Below, one piece after another: positions 26,939 to 36,112 of a stretch of 64,000 nt of DNA. Position numbers and translations under genes: made by a program. The DNA is from Bacteroidota bacterium (GTDB lineage: Bacteria > Bacteroidota > Bacteroidia > Palsa-965). The notes beneath the pieces are model-generated. The model was not told the origin of the DNA and did not search any database. It saw only the letters and a program-made list of their open reading frames with translations. Position 1 is the first letter of the stretch. Each line of letters opens with the position of its first letter. The stretch covers positions 1-64,000 of the forward strand of contig VBWE01000011.1 of assembly GCA_006218065.1 (NCBI GenBank), in the 5' to 3' direction.

Positions 26939-28441
26939 TTATTTTTTTCGCTTTTTTTCTTCCCCGATCACATACTGCGCATCGAGATACAGCAGCGAAT
27001 CAATAGAAATGCCCATTTGCCTGCTTTTCTCGATTTCCAGCGGGTACCAGCCCGGATCGCGGACAATGCGTTCCATCACCGTACGTATTTCCGGTGCCGC
27101 CCGTTTATAAATGGATTTCGGATCACTCATCCGGCTGCCGGCTTTCAGTGCGACAAGCGCGTCAGCATAAACCAGGGAATCGACTTCGATGCCACTGACG
27201 CCTGACTTCTGTTTCAGCAGCCCGATCCAGCCGGGTGATGCGTAAATCTGGTCCATCATTTTTTTCACAACCGGCGACGATTTTTTCAGCGTCTGCTCTT
27301 TGCCCAGCACAACCAGGTCGTAAGCCTTATCGATGAATCCCCAGGAAAAATCCGGCAGGTTACCGTCGGTGCAGAGGATCATGATCACATCGTGACTGAA
27401 AATTTCGCCGCGGTAATCCACTTCCGCCGAATCGAGCAGGCCGTCGCCGCGGCAGTGCGGGTAATACTGCTGGTTGTAATAGAGGTAATCGATCCGTTCA
27501 AAACTGCCGCCTTCGATATCATAAAGCGGGAAAGTCCAGAAATAGCTGTCGGCAATAGTGAGCAGTTTCGGGCGCTTTTTGCCCACGGAATCTTCGAAAC
27601 TGAAATCGGCATACGCCATCGCCGGCGCTTGAGGTCCGAAAAGAAGGTTCATCCCGTTCCCGATATCGTAATCCACATCGTCCAGCGTATTGCTGAAATG
27701 AATATTGCGGAGTACGAGTCCCGGCACACGCGTTCCGCGAAGCTCCCCGATCTTTCCCGTGATGCTGTCGGCTGCAAGCAGCGCCCCGTAACGGCTCCAG
27801 TGAATGCCGCATTTCGGGAAAAGCGGGTATTCCGAAACCGGTTTCATTTCCCTGAACCAGCTGTGCGCATCGATGTGATTCAACTGCAGTTCTTTTGAAA
27901 GACGCGCATACACGTCGCTGTTTTTCGGCCCGACAACCTGCTGGTATTTTTCGGGCAGGTACTCGTGGAAAAACGAACCTTTTCCGGGGGCAAAAACAAG
28001 CAGCAGCGTAATATCACGTTCCGCCAGTTTATCCTGCACGGCTTTTGCTTTCTCCAGCTGCGCGCGTATTTTTTTCTCGCCGATAAAATCCACACCGCTG
28101 TATGCTTCCATGTAATTGGTCTCGTACAGGTAACCTTCCTTCCCGATCTTGACATTGTTGGCATACGCCCGGGCCAGCAGCCAGTACCCGGACTGGTTGT
28201 GGATGCGGACAGCCATGCTCCGGAAACCGAAATTTTCGTTATGCCAGTCGTCGAAGGCATGCTGGTACGAACCGCTCCACCAGCCGGTATCGGTAAACTG
28301 TGGTTTTACTTTCTGCTGAATATCGCCGCTGAGCGGTTTCAACTGCGCGAACGGAACATATTGCTGCAAAAGCGGGAGCAGCATAAAGCCGAGGATAATT
28401 CCCAGCAGCAGCCTTTTGATATGTTCCTGTTTTGGCTTCAT
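26939..28441 (-). CDS. AlgJ/AlgX-like SGNH-family protein (O-acetylation partner)
   Basis: 500 residues with one N-terminal membrane helix (~9-28) and a periplasmic SGNH-like domain. Putative catalytic elements: H214 (FPKCGIHWSRYG) and S299 (LTIADSYFWTF). The AlgJ/X motif DTHW appears here as GIHW, so the aspartate two residues before the histidine is a glycine. The start codon shares one base with the stop of the upstream MBOAT gene (TGATG), indicating translational coupling. The pair probably transfers acyl groups (usually acetyl) to an exported polysaccharide or other envelope acceptor. Confidence 0.8.
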   Translation of the reverse strand: MKPKQEHIKRLLLGIILGFMLLPLLQQYVPFAQLKPLSGDIQQKVKPQFTDTGWWSGSYQHAFDDWHNENFGFRSMAVRIHNQSGYWLLARAYANNVKIGKEGYLYETNYMEAYSGVDFIGEKKIRAQLEKAKAVQDKLAERDITLLLVFAPGKGSFFHEYLPEKYQQVVGPKNSDVYARLSKELQLNHIDAHSWFREMKPVSEYPLFPKCGIHWSRYGALLAADSITGKIGELRGTRVPGLVLRNIHFSNTLDDVDYDIGNGMNLLFGPQAPAMAYADFSFEDSVGKKRPKLLTIADSYFWTFPLYDIEGGSFERIDYLYYNQQYYPHCRGDGLLDSAEVDYRGEIFSHDVIMILCTDGNLPDFSWGFIDKAYDLVVLGKEQTLKKSSPVVKKMMDQIYASPGWIGLLKQKSGVSGIEVDSLVYADALVALKAGSRMSDPKSIYKRAAPEIRTVMERIVRDPGWYPLEIEKSRQMGISIDSLLYLDAQYVIGEEKKRKK

Positions 28442-29865
28442 CAGAACCGGAAATAGATGAACGGGTTAAAACCGGCTGCCGTGATATAGCTCAGCGAAAG
28501 CGTGAAGAGCAGGAGCGAAATGGCCGTAAGCGCGATATGCCCGGAAATATTCGGTGTACCGAAATAAATTTTCTGCTGGAAAAGATCGCCGCGTTTGAAG
28601 AAGCAGAAGAACCCGAAGAAAATCGCCAGTGCGAATGCCGGCCAGTATTCCGGCTCCGGCAGAACGAATGCTACGGCGGTATTCTGCCCGAGCATGGCTT
28701 TGTAAAAAGAATCCGCCCCGGCAACGGTATCCGCACGGAACATCACCCAGCCGACCACGACGATGAAGAAAGTAAACAGTACGCGCGTGATTTTCCCCGT
28801 CCGTTTAAGCAGCCGGTCGAGCAGAACCCGGTCGAGAATAAGGAACAATCCATGCCAGGCTCCCCAAAGTACAAACGTCCACGCCGCACCGTGCCAGAGA
28901 CCGGAGGCGAGAAATACGAGATAGAGATTCAGGTACATCCTGCCTGTTCCGGCGCGGTTTCCGCCCAGCGGGATGTAGAGATAATTCCGCATCCAGTTGC
29001 CCAGCGTGATATGCCAGCGTCGCCAGAATTCGGTGATGCTTTGCGAGATATACGGATTGTTGAAGTTTTCCGGGAAACGGAAGCCCAGCATTTTCCCCAG
29101 GCCGATGGCCATATCGCTGTAGCCAGAAAAGTCGAAATAAATCTGGAAAGTATAAGCCAGCGCGCCCATCCAGGCTGTAGCCGCATGCAACTGCCCGGGA
29201 TCGGAATCGAAAACCGTGTCGGCATAAGCGGCGACGTGGTTGGCGATGATCACTTTTTTCGCAAGGCCGATCCCGAAACGGTAAAATCCCGATAACCGGT
29301 TGTCCAGCGTATCGTTGGCGCTGCGATCGGTGATCTGGTCGGCAATTTCATGATAACGGATGATCGGGCCGGCGATCAGTTTCGGGAAAAGAATAATGTA
29401 CAGCAGGTAATTGAAAAAATTGTCGAGCGGTTTGTGCACGCCACGGTAAACGTCAACGACGTATGTAACCGTCTCGAACGTATAAAATGAAATCCCGATA
29501 GGAAGAATCACGTTCAGCGCGCCGATTTTGCCGATTCCCCACGATTCGAAAAGCACGTTGATGTTGTCGATGAAAAAATTACAGTACTTGAAATAGAACA
29601 GCAGTCCCAGGTTCATGCAGAGCGAAAGTACGAGCAGGGCCTTTTTTTCGACAGGATCCTCCCTGTTGTGCATCGCACGCACGAGAATAAAATCGAGGAA
29701 CGTGGTGCCGAGTATGACGAGAATAAATTTCGGTGCGCCCCAGCTGTAAAAGAAAATGCTGCCGAACAGGAGTACGTAATTCCTGTACTGCCTGCCGCTC
29801 AGGTAATACAGAACCAGGAGCAACGGCAGGAAAAAAGCGAGAAAAACCGAACTGCTGAAAATCAT
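28441..29865 (-). CDS. MBOAT O-acyltransferase (AlgI-like)
   Basis: 474 residues, strongly hydrophobic, about 11-12 membrane helices. MBOAT signatures: FDFSGYSDMAIGLGKMLGF, SITEFWRRWHITLGNWMRNYLYIPLGGNR, and the invariant His H325 in ASGLWHGAAWTFVLWG. It carries acyl groups from cytoplasmic acyl-CoA across the inner membrane for transfer by the AlgJ-like protein encoded next. The acceptor is unknown; no polysaccharide synthase is adjacent. Confidence 0.92.
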   Translation of the reverse strand: MIFSSSVFLAFFLPLLLVLYYLSGRQYRNYVLLFGSIFFYSWGAPKFILVILGTTFLDFILVRAMHNREDPVEKKALLVLSLCMNLGLLFYFKYCNFFIDNINVLFESWGIGKIGALNVILPIGISFYTFETVTYVVDVYRGVHKPLDNFFNYLLYIILFPKLIAGPIIRYHEIADQITDRSANDTLDNRLSGFYRFGIGLAKKVIIANHVAAYADTVFDSDPGQLHAATAWMGALAYTFQIYFDFSGYSDMAIGLGKMLGFRFPENFNNPYISQSITEFWRRWHITLGNWMRNYLYIPLGGNRAGTGRMYLNLYLVFLASGLWHGAAWTFVLWGAWHGLFLILDRVLLDRLLKRTGKITRVLFTFFIVVVGWVMFRADTVAGADSFYKAMLGQNTAVAFVLPEPEYWPAFALAIFFGFFCFFKRGDLFQQKIYFGTPNISGHIALTAISLLLFTLSLSYITAAGFNPFIYFRF

Positions 29866-29899
29866 GGTATGCCGGGCAGTGTAAAACTAATTCTTTTTT

Positions 29900-30002
29900 C
29901 AGTTGGCAGTTTTGGTGGAACGCGGTCTTCGTTAGTCGAAGTCTGAGACTTCGACTAACTGCGTCTGATTTACACAGACTTTTTGATGCAAACTGCCAAC
30001 TG
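29900..30002. repeat. Palindromic element, family A copy 1
   Basis: Outer 13-base arms (CAGTTGGCAGTTT 29900-29912; AAACTGCCAACTG 29990-30002) enclose a perfect hairpin of 14-base arms (29931-29944 and 29946-29959, GTTAGTCGAAGTCT) around a single G. The same core, with different outer arms, occurs at 57171-57281. It lies between two co-directional minus-strand genes. Confidence 0.85.
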
Positions 30003-30012
30003 ATGTAGCATT

Positions 30013-30948
30013 TTAAACACCTCCTTTATCAATCAGTTCGCGGATGGCGCCTTCCTTGAGCGAATAGGACGAGTAACGCATGCGCGTGATCTGCAGGACT
30101 TCGATCACGTGCTGGACAAGAATAGCCGAAACCACCATCATGTCCACGCGCATGGGAATCAGTCCTTTCATCTGCAGGCGCTCGGCGTGCGTCGAACGTT
30201 TCAGCTCGTGGTAAATGATCTCGCACTCGTCAATGTTATAAGTGTATTCCGTAAGTCCTTCGATCATTTCGGGCGAATAAAAACGGTGCGCGATCATCTC
30301 GGCGAGCGATTCGAAAGAACCGGTGGAGCCGATCATTTCCGTGGGCGGGAATTCGCGGGCGGCGAGGTAGAGCGGCTGCAGGTACGTATCGAGATAATCC
30401 CGGATCCGGTCTTCTTCCTGCTGTGTCATCGGGTCGGAAGGGCGGAATTTTTCCAGCAGGCGCGCCGCACCGATTTCGAAACTCTGTTTCCAGTAAATTT
30501 TCTCGTCGTCGGCGATGATGAATTCCGTACTTCCGCCGCCGATGTCGATGATCAGCGAAAGTTCCTTCGACATGTTAACCGCATCGCGCACGCCGCAGTA
30601 AATCAGTTCCGCTTCCCGGTTCCCGTCGATCACGAGAATATCGATACCGGTTTCCGCTTTCACGGCCTTTACGAAATCCGCGCCGTTCGAAGCGTTGCGC
30701 AAAGCGGAAGTTCCGAAGGCAGCCACTCTTTCCGCCTTGTAATGGTGAATTACGTTCTGGTGCGCCAGCATGGCCGTGAGCCCGCGCTGGAAAGCCGTTT
30801 CGGTAATAAAACCTTTGTTGATTCCGCCTTCGCCCAGCCGCACGGGCGTTTTTTCATTGTACAGCATCTCGTACTTCCCGCCTTCGCGGGTTTCCGCGAT
30901 CAGCAGGTTAAACGTATTCGTTCCGAGATCGACGATGGCGATACGCAT
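30013..30948 (-). CDS. Ppx/GppA-family exopolyphosphatase / (p)ppGpp phosphatase
   Basis: 311 residues of the ASKHA fold: phosphate-1 motif MRIAIVDLGTNTFNLLIAE, the glutamate region AAFGTSALRNASNG, and phosphate-2 motif LIIDIGGGSTEFIIAD. It hydrolyses inorganic polyphosphate and/or pppGpp to adjust stringent signalling. Length matches the short, two-domain form without the C-terminal HD-like extension of E. coli Ppx. It is flanked by unrelated genes. Confidence 0.9.
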   Translation of the reverse strand: MRIAIVDLGTNTFNLLIAETREGGKYEMLYNEKTPVRLGEGGINKGFITETAFQRGLTAMLAHQNVIHHYKAERVAAFGTSALRNASNGADFVKAVKAETGIDILVIDGNREAELIYCGVRDAVNMSKELSLIIDIGGGSTEFIIADDEKIYWKQSFEIGAARLLEKFRPSDPMTQQEEDRIRDYLDTYLQPLYLAAREFPPTEMIGSTGSFESLAEMIAHRFYSPEMIEGLTEYTYNIDECEIIYHELKRSTHAERLQMKGLIPMRVDMMVVSAILVQHVIEVLQITRMRYSSYSLKEGAIRELIDKGGV

Positions 30949-30956
30949 ACTTTAAT

Positions 30957-31018
30957 TTTCGATTGCCGATTTCAGATTGCCGATTTACCGCAATCGAAAA
31001 TCGGCAATCGAAAATCGA
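30957..31018. repeat. Inverted-repeat element built of GATTGCCGATTT words
   Basis: The left part (30957-30986) contains GATTGCCGATTT twice. The right part (30991-31018) carries the inverse words AATCGAAAATCGG and CAATCGAAAATCG. It lies between the end of the ABC permease gene and the start of the phosphatase gene (both minus strand). The same word occurs in the larger element at 52101-52262. Confidence 0.75.
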
Positions 31019-31029
31019 AGATAGTTTTG

Positions 31030-32400
31030 TTATCCGCGGTAAAAAAGCCATTTCCCGATTTCTTTCCAGGAAGGTTTTTTGCCGTACATGAGAATGCCTG
31101 TGCGGTAAATTTTGCCGGCCACCCAGGTCATCGCCAGGAATGAGATGGCGAGGATCGACAGGGAAAGAATGACTTCCCCGGCATATACTCCGCCGAAAGG
31201 CAGGCGCATGAGCATGGCTACGGGAGATGTAAACGGAATATAGGAGAGCCAGGTCGCGATCGATCCGTCGGGATCGGAGGCAATAGTACCGGAAAGCGCA
31301 ACGGAAATAATAAGCGGGATGGAAACGGGAAGCATGAACTGCTGCGTATCCGCTTCCGAATCGACGGCAGAACCGACCGCGGCGAACATCGCTCCGTACA
31401 TGAGGTAACCGAGAATGAAGTACAGGAAAAAGCACAGGATCATATTTCCCCAGGGAATCGACATCAGCGTGGCCACGGTTTTGTCCATCTGGTCGTTGGT
31501 ATCAAATTCCATGACGCCCTTTTCATTTTCAGGCATCACTTTATTCATCTGCGCGGAGTTCGCCTGTGTAAAATCGAGTTTTTTATCCTGCACGGAATTC
31601 ACCAGCGGCGTGATGATGAGGAAAGAAAGTAAAACCCAGATGGTGAATTGTGTGACGCCGACCAAAGCCACGCCGATTACTTTCCCGAGCATGAGCTGGA
31701 ACGGGCGGACGGATGAAACGATGACTTCGACGATGCGCGTGGTTTTTTCCTCGATCACGCCGCGCATTACCTGCACGCCGTACAGGAATATGAACATGTA
31801 AATGATCATCGCGAAACCGATGCCCACGAGCACTTTGATTTCCGTTTTGCTTTCTTTTCCGCGGATGCTGTTACCCACGGAAATTTTTTGCCCGAAAATA
31901 TTGATCGCCGCTTCCGGAACGCTGTCCAGCCGCATGGCTTCTGTCCGGTAAAGTTTGGTCAGCTCGAATTCAATATAACCCAGTGTATTGTATCCCGGTT
32001 CGTTTTTCGAATGCAGGATGGCCGAGCGGCCCACACTGTGCGCGGCAGAATCGTTTCCGCCGAAAAAATTGGCCGGAATTTCGAGGATGGAGACCTGGTC
32101 CGAGTCTTTGAACAGTTTTTTGGTTTCGTCCACATCCGACCGGACATAATGGAAATCAAAATGCAGGTTCATCGTATCGTGGAAAACCTTGTGGTAGTTG
32201 AACGCGGTTTCCGCACTGTCGAGTTTGATCATTTCCACCACCACGATCGTGCGCGGGGCGCCTTCGGAGCGGGCGAGCATGGCCGGGACGATGATGAGCG
32301 CACCCCAGAGTACCGGCGCGAGGAAACACATGATGATGAAAGTCTTGTTCTTGACCCTCGTGAAATATTCGCGGCGAATGATGAGACCGATTTTACCCAT
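31030..32400 (-). CDS. ABC-2 type transporter permease (NatB-like)
   Basis: 456 residues: an N-terminal membrane helix (~20-42, TFIIMCFLAPVLWGALIIVPAM), a ~140-residue extracytoplasmic domain, then about five membrane helices (KVLVGIGFAMIIYMFIFLYGVQVMRGVIEEKTTRIVEVIVSS is the ABC-2 signature, shown here in its conserved context). The family exports ions or drugs with a NatA-like ATPase. The matching ATPase gene lies 21 bases upstream but is frameshifted, so complex function is uncertain. Confidence 0.85.
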   Translation of the reverse strand: MGKIGLIIRREYFTRVKNKTFIIMCFLAPVLWGALIIVPAMLARSEGAPRTIVVVEMIKLDSAETAFNYHKVFHDTMNLHFDFHYVRSDVDETKKLFKDSDQVSILEIPANFFGGNDSAAHSVGRSAILHSKNEPGYNTLGYIEFELTKLYRTEAMRLDSVPEAAINIFGQKISVGNSIRGKESKTEIKVLVGIGFAMIIYMFIFLYGVQVMRGVIEEKTTRIVEVIVSSVRPFQLMLGKVIGVALVGVTQFTIWVLLSFLIITPLVNSVQDKKLDFTQANSAQMNKVMPENEKGVMEFDTNDQMDKTVATLMSIPWGNMILCFFLYFILGYLMYGAMFAAVGSAVDSEADTQQFMLPVSIPLIISVALSGTIASDPDGSIATWLSYIPFTSPVAMLMRLPFGGVYAGEVILSLSILAISFLAMTWVAGKIYRTGILMYGKKPSWKEIGKWLFYRG

Positions 32401-32421
32401 GGTGTGCTTGCGGTCGTTTAT

Positions 32422-33365
32422 TTATTCGGTGTAATTGCTTTTGGTTCCGATGGCCGCGCCTGCCGGTTCTTCTTCTTTCACTTTCGTGATGAAGATATCG
32501 TTCATGGTCGGCATCACTTCGCTGAACGAATGGATTTCGGCGCAGGAAAGCACGGCTTCGAGCAGTTTATTCGGCGAGGTATTTCCGAGCAGGCGCACCC
32601 GGATCCGGTGCCGGTCTTCTTCCTCTTTCGTATCCACCAGTTCTCCGCCCGTCCACATGGCATTGGTAAACGAAACGAGGCTTCCCTTGAAACTGATATC
32701 GTATGTATTGGTGCTGTATGCGCGTTTGATCTCTTTGACCTGCCCGTCGAGTATTTTTTTCGATTTGTTGATCAGGGCGATATTGTCGCAGAGTTCTTCC
32801 ACCGAGCCCATGTTGTGCGTGGATAAAATGACGGTGGTTCCTTTTTCGCGCAGGCGCAGGATCTCGTTTTTGATCAGTTGCGCGTTGATCGGGTCGAAGC
32901 CGCTGAACGGTTCGTCGAGGATCAGCAGGCGCGGCTCGTGCAGCACGGTAACGATAAACTGTACTTTCTGCTGCATGCCTTTGGAAAGTTCTTCCACTTT
33001 CTTTTTCCACCAGCCCTGCATGTCAAAGCGCTCGAACCAGTCTTCGAGTTTTCGTTTCGCGTCTTTTTTGCTCAGTCCTTTCAGCTGGGCGAGGTACATG
33101 GCCTGGTCGCCGACACTCATCTTACGGTACAATCCGCGTTCCTCGGGCAGGTAACCTACCTGTTCCGAATGTTTCGGTTCCAGCAGCCGTCCTTGTCCGG
33201 GCCGGTAATCTGGTTGATGATCCGGATGAGCGTGGTTTTCCCCGCGCCGTTCGGGCCGAGCAATCCGAAAATGCATTGTTCCGGGACGGCAATGCTCACG
33301 TCGTCGAGCGCCGTGTGATTGGCAAAACGTTTAACGATGTTTTGTGCTTCGAGCAGAATAGCCAT
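32422..33365 (-). pseudogene. ABC transporter ATP-binding protein (NatA-like), frameshifted
   Basis: The N-terminal part (start ATG 33365; MAILLEAQNIVKRFANHTAL) has Walker A LLGPNGAGKTTLIRIINQ and runs in one frame to a stop at 33156. The remainder (GYLPEERGLYRKMSVGD, signature LSKGMQQKVQF, Walker B RLLILDEPFSGFDP, STHNMGSVEEL) is in another frame ending at 32422. Relatives as I recall them carry about ten residues (…SGEVLFDGKP…) where this sequence joins GPDK directly to RLLEPKHSEQ, so roughly 20 bases seem to be missing near 33190-33200. The permease next to it is intact. Confidence 0.8.
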
Positions 33366-33373
33366 AGCGTGCA

Positions 33374-33381
33374 CGAAGATA
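33374..33381 (-). promoter_or_regulatory. Possible -7 element of the ABC transporter operon
   Basis: Minus-strand TATCTTCG (33381 to 33374) differs from TAnnTTTG by one base and ends 8 bases before the ATG at 33365. Confidence 0.35.
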
Positions 33382-33420
33382 CGTAAAACAGGAGGGAATT
33401 ATTGTGGAAGAATCGTACTT

Positions 33421-33680
33421 AAAATTCCGGTGCGTACCTGTTGCCAAACCGGGACCTGTCTTCACCGGAATAGTCCCCGATCAAGTTCCAGTCGGCAGCG
33501 GCAGGAGGCAGTCAGCAGGTATCCGGCGAGGAATGTTGGACATCTTTATGCTTCGTCAAAGACGAAGCATAAATTTTACTTTCCCTGCCGACTGCCTCCT
33601 GCCGCTGCCGACTGGAACTATTCCGACTTACGCTAACCGGTTTTCCTGTAAAACGGCTCGCCGGAGGAATTTTAAAAATC
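33421..33680. repeat. Nested palindromic element, family D copy 1
   Basis: Occupies the 387-base gap between divergent genes. A perfect 30-base inverted repeat (33484-33513 / 33590-33619, made of GGCAGCGGCAGGAGGCAG-like words) encloses a perfect 13-base hairpin (33545-33557 / 33561-33573, TTTATGCTTCGTC). Outside lie CGGAATAGT/ACTATTCCG (33466-33474 / 33617-33625) and the outer words AAAATTCCGG and CGCCGGAGGAATTTTAA. The outer frame recurs at 45888-46162 with different inner arms. Confidence 0.85.
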
Positions 33681-33752
33681 AACTTATTAACAGACTTTGG
33701 TTTTTAACTCCTCCCGGCTGTATCTTGTTTCAGAAAACAAACTCACATTCTT

Positions 33753-34775
33753 ATGGCAAAACCCTTTCTCATTCTCAGCCTCGACGGCGGCGGACTCCGC
33801 GGCATTGTTCCCACGATGATCCTGATGCAGATCGAACAGATCACCGGCAAAAAAATCCAGGATATGTTCCAGCTGATGGCCGGCACTTCCACGGGCGGAC
33901 TCATCGCGCTCGGGCTTTCCATCGGTAAAACGCCTGCACAACTGAAGGATATTTACGTTCAGAACGGCAAGAAAATTTTCCCCGCGACAGGCGGCGGCAT
34001 CACCGGGCTCCTGCACAAAGCGGAACAACTCTTCGAGCCGAAATACAGTCCTGCCGGACTGCAGTCGGTACTTGATCAGTATTTCGGCAATACCACCATG
34101 GCGGATTGCAAAGTGCCGGTAATCGCCTGCTGTTACGACCTGGCAAGCAATACGCCGCTTTTTTTCAAGAGCCGTTATACCAAACAGGCGCAGCCTATTA
34201 ATGCGAAACTCACGGAAGTTTGCCGGGCCACATCGGCTGCACCGACTTACTTCCCGGCTTTCCGGATGTCATACAACAACATGGACCGCGTGTGTATTGA
34301 CGGCGGCGTGTACATCAACAACCCGGGCATGGCGGCGTTCAGCGAGATCTGTAAATATTACAAAGACCCGCTGTACAATCTCCCCCCCGATTTCAATCCC
34401 GATGTGAATGTATTTATGCTCTCGCTGGGAACGGGAACTTATACCGCCAACCTCGCGCAGAAAAAATGGATCGACGGCGGATTAGTCAACTGGGCTACCA
34501 AAATCAGCGATATTATGATGCAGGCCACCAACCAGAGCACGGTGTACGAATGTTCCGAGATGCTTCCGGCCAACCAGTATTACAGGATGAACATCAGTAT
34601 CGGCGACGATAAATATTCCGACATGGCCGATTCGTCCGACGCCACGCGCAACTATCTCGAACAGCAGGTGCAGGCGCAAATCTTCAACAATGCGCAGGTG
34701 ATGAAAGACCTGCAAGCATTCCTGGTACGCGCAGGCGTTATGCCGGCGGGAAGCATCAGCAAACTGACGCCGTAG
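33753..34775 (+). CDS. Patatin-like phospholipase
   Basis: 340 residues, cytoplasmic (no signal peptide). It shows the oxyanion motif DGGGLRG (11-17), the nucleophile elbow GTSTGG with S46, and the dyad aspartate D183 in CIDGGVYINNP. Patatins hydrolyse acyl esters of phospholipids or other lipids; CapV-type homologues act in CBASS anti-phage defence. No cGAS/CD-NTase gene is adjacent, so a housekeeping lipase is the default reading. Length fits the single-domain bacterial form. Confidence 0.9.
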   Translation: MAKPFLILSLDGGGLRGIVPTMILMQIEQITGKKIQDMFQLMAGTSTGGLIALGLSIGKTPAQLKDIYVQNGKKIFPATGGGITGLLHKAEQLFEPKYSPAGLQSVLDQYFGNTTMADCKVPVIACCYDLASNTPLFFKSRYTKQAQPINAKLTEVCRATSAAPTYFPAFRMSYNNMDRVCIDGGVYINNPGMAAFSEICKYYKDPLYNLPPDFNPDVNVFMLSLGTGTYTANLAQKKWIDGGLVNWATKISDIMMQATNQSTVYECSEMLPANQYYRMNISIGDDKYSDMADSSDATRNYLEQQVQAQIFNNAQVMKDLQAFLVRAGVMPAGSISKLTP

Positions 34776-34800
34776 CAGCAGCTATTCCTTCGGGGAGGTG

Positions 34801-34886
34801 AATTTCAAATGTAAAATGTCAAAGGCAAAATGTTAAAGTGAATCCCACTTTTACATTTGAAATTTGACATTTTGCATTTGATATTT
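34801..34886. repeat. Palindromic element, family C copy 2
   Basis: Left arm 34801-34840 (AATTTCAAATGTAAAATGTC words) and right arm 34846-34886 are inverted with several mismatches. The centre TGTTAAAGTGAATCCCAC resembles the GCTAAAGTGA centre of copy 1 at 26831-26914. It lies between convergent genes and could terminate both. Confidence 0.8.
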
Positions 34887-34893
34887 ATTGGGT

Positions 34894-36042
34894 TCAGGAG
34901 AAATATTCCTTCATCCGGTCAAAAAATCCTTTGTCTTTTTTCCCGGGAGCCGGCTGGAAATTTTTGGACTCGCGCATTTTTTCGAGCAGTTGTTTTTCCT
35001 CGGCGCTCAGGTGCTGCGGGGTCCATACCTGCAGGCTTACGAGCAGGTCGCCGCGGTTGTAGCCGTTCAGGTCGGGAAGTCCTTTTCCTTTCAGGCGGAT
35101 AATTCTTCCCGACTGTGTTCCGGCATCTATTTTCACGCGGGCTTTCCCGTCGAGCGTGGGAATTTCGATGGACGTACCGAGCGCGGCGTCGGAAAAATTA
35201 AGGTAGTGTTCGTAAAGTAAGTTGTTCCCGTCGCGCGTAAAATGTTCATGTTCCACTTCTTCGATCGCGATCACCAGGTCGCCGGGAATACCGCCGCGCG
35301 GGCCGGCATTTCCTTTGCCGTTCATGCTGAGCTGTATGCCTTCGTGAACTCCCGGCGGAATACGGATGGTAATCACTTCTTCGCCGCGCGTTACACCGTC
35401 GCCGTAGCACGATTTGCATTTATCGGTAATGGTTTGTCCTTCGCCGCTGCAGGCCGGGCAAATGCTGGCGGTTTGCATGCGGCCGAGGATGGTATCGGTA
35501 ACGCGTGTAACCTGCCCGCGGCCTCCGCAGGTGCTGCAGGTATTGTATGAAGACCCGCCGGCAGCGCCGGTTCCCTTACATTTTTCGCAGCTGACGTATT
35601 TCTGTACTTTGATTTTTTTCTCCGTGCCGTTGGCGATTTCATCCAGCGTGACTTTCACTTTTACGCGCAGGTTCTGCCCCTTGTTCACCCGCCTGCCGCG
35701 CTGCTGTCCCTGCCCGCCGAAGCCGAACGCGCCGCCGAAAATATCGCCGAAATTGGAGAAGATGTCCTCCATATTCATTCCGCCCCCGTAGCCGCCGTTT
35801 CCGCCCGCCGCGCTGCTGCCCACGCCGGCATGACCGAACTGATCGTAGCGCTGTCTTTTTTCCGTATTGCTCAGCACTTCGTATGCTTCGGCCGCTTCCT
35901 TGAATTTTTCTTCCGAAGCCTTGTCGCCCGGGTTTTTATCGGGATGATATTTAATCGCCAGTTTCCGGTAGGCCTTTTTGATATCCTCCGGGCTGGCGTT
36001 TTTCGCAACACCGAGTATTTCGTAAAAATCGCGCTTTGCCAT
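34894..36042 (-). CDS. dnaJ: Chaperone DnaJ
   Basis: 382 residues in type I DnaJ order: J domain (1-70; [11 protein letters not shown] with the HPD loop), Gly/Phe-rich linker (~75-125, [22 protein letters not shown]), four CxxCxGxG zinc repeats ([32 protein letters not shown]), and C-terminal substrate-binding and dimerisation domains. It stimulates the DnaK ATPase. It lies directly downstream of grpE (70-base gap), forming a grpE-dnaJ unit; dnaK is not in the window. Confidence 0.97.
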   Translation of the reverse strand: MAKRDFYEILGVAKNASPEDIKKAYRKLAIKYHPDKNPGDKASEEKFKEAAEAYEVLSNTEKRQRYDQFGHAGVGSSAAGGNGGYGGGMNMEDIFSNFGDIFGGAFGFGGQGQQRGRRVNKGQNLRVKVKVTLDEIANGTEKKIKVQKYVSCEKCKGTGAAGGSSYNTCSTCGGRGQVTRVTDTILGRMQTASICPACSGEGQTITDKCKSCYGDGVTRGEEVITIRIPPGVHEGIQLSMNGKGNAGPRGGIPGDLVIAIEEVEHEHFTRDGNNLLYEHYLNFSDAALGTSIEIPTLDGKARVKIDAGTQSGRIIRLKGKGLPDLNGYNRGDLLVSLQVWTPQHLSAEEKQLLEKMRESKNFQPAPGKKDKGFFDRMKEYFS

Positions 36043-36112
36043 TTTGTTTATTTGTTGGTTCGGAGGTATGTATCACTTCGAACTAAAAACTCCGAACAAG
36101 GAATGCATGCTG

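Noticed and set aside
33404-33928. 174-codon frame over the family D element and the start of the patatin gene
   Set aside because: Its first half is the palindromic element and its second half is the patatin gene in the wrong frame; translation has no recognisable domain.
33753-34775. Patatin as a CBASS effector (CapV)
   Set aside because: No cyclic-nucleotide synthase or CBASS accessory gene is next to it; neighbours are housekeeping chaperone genes.
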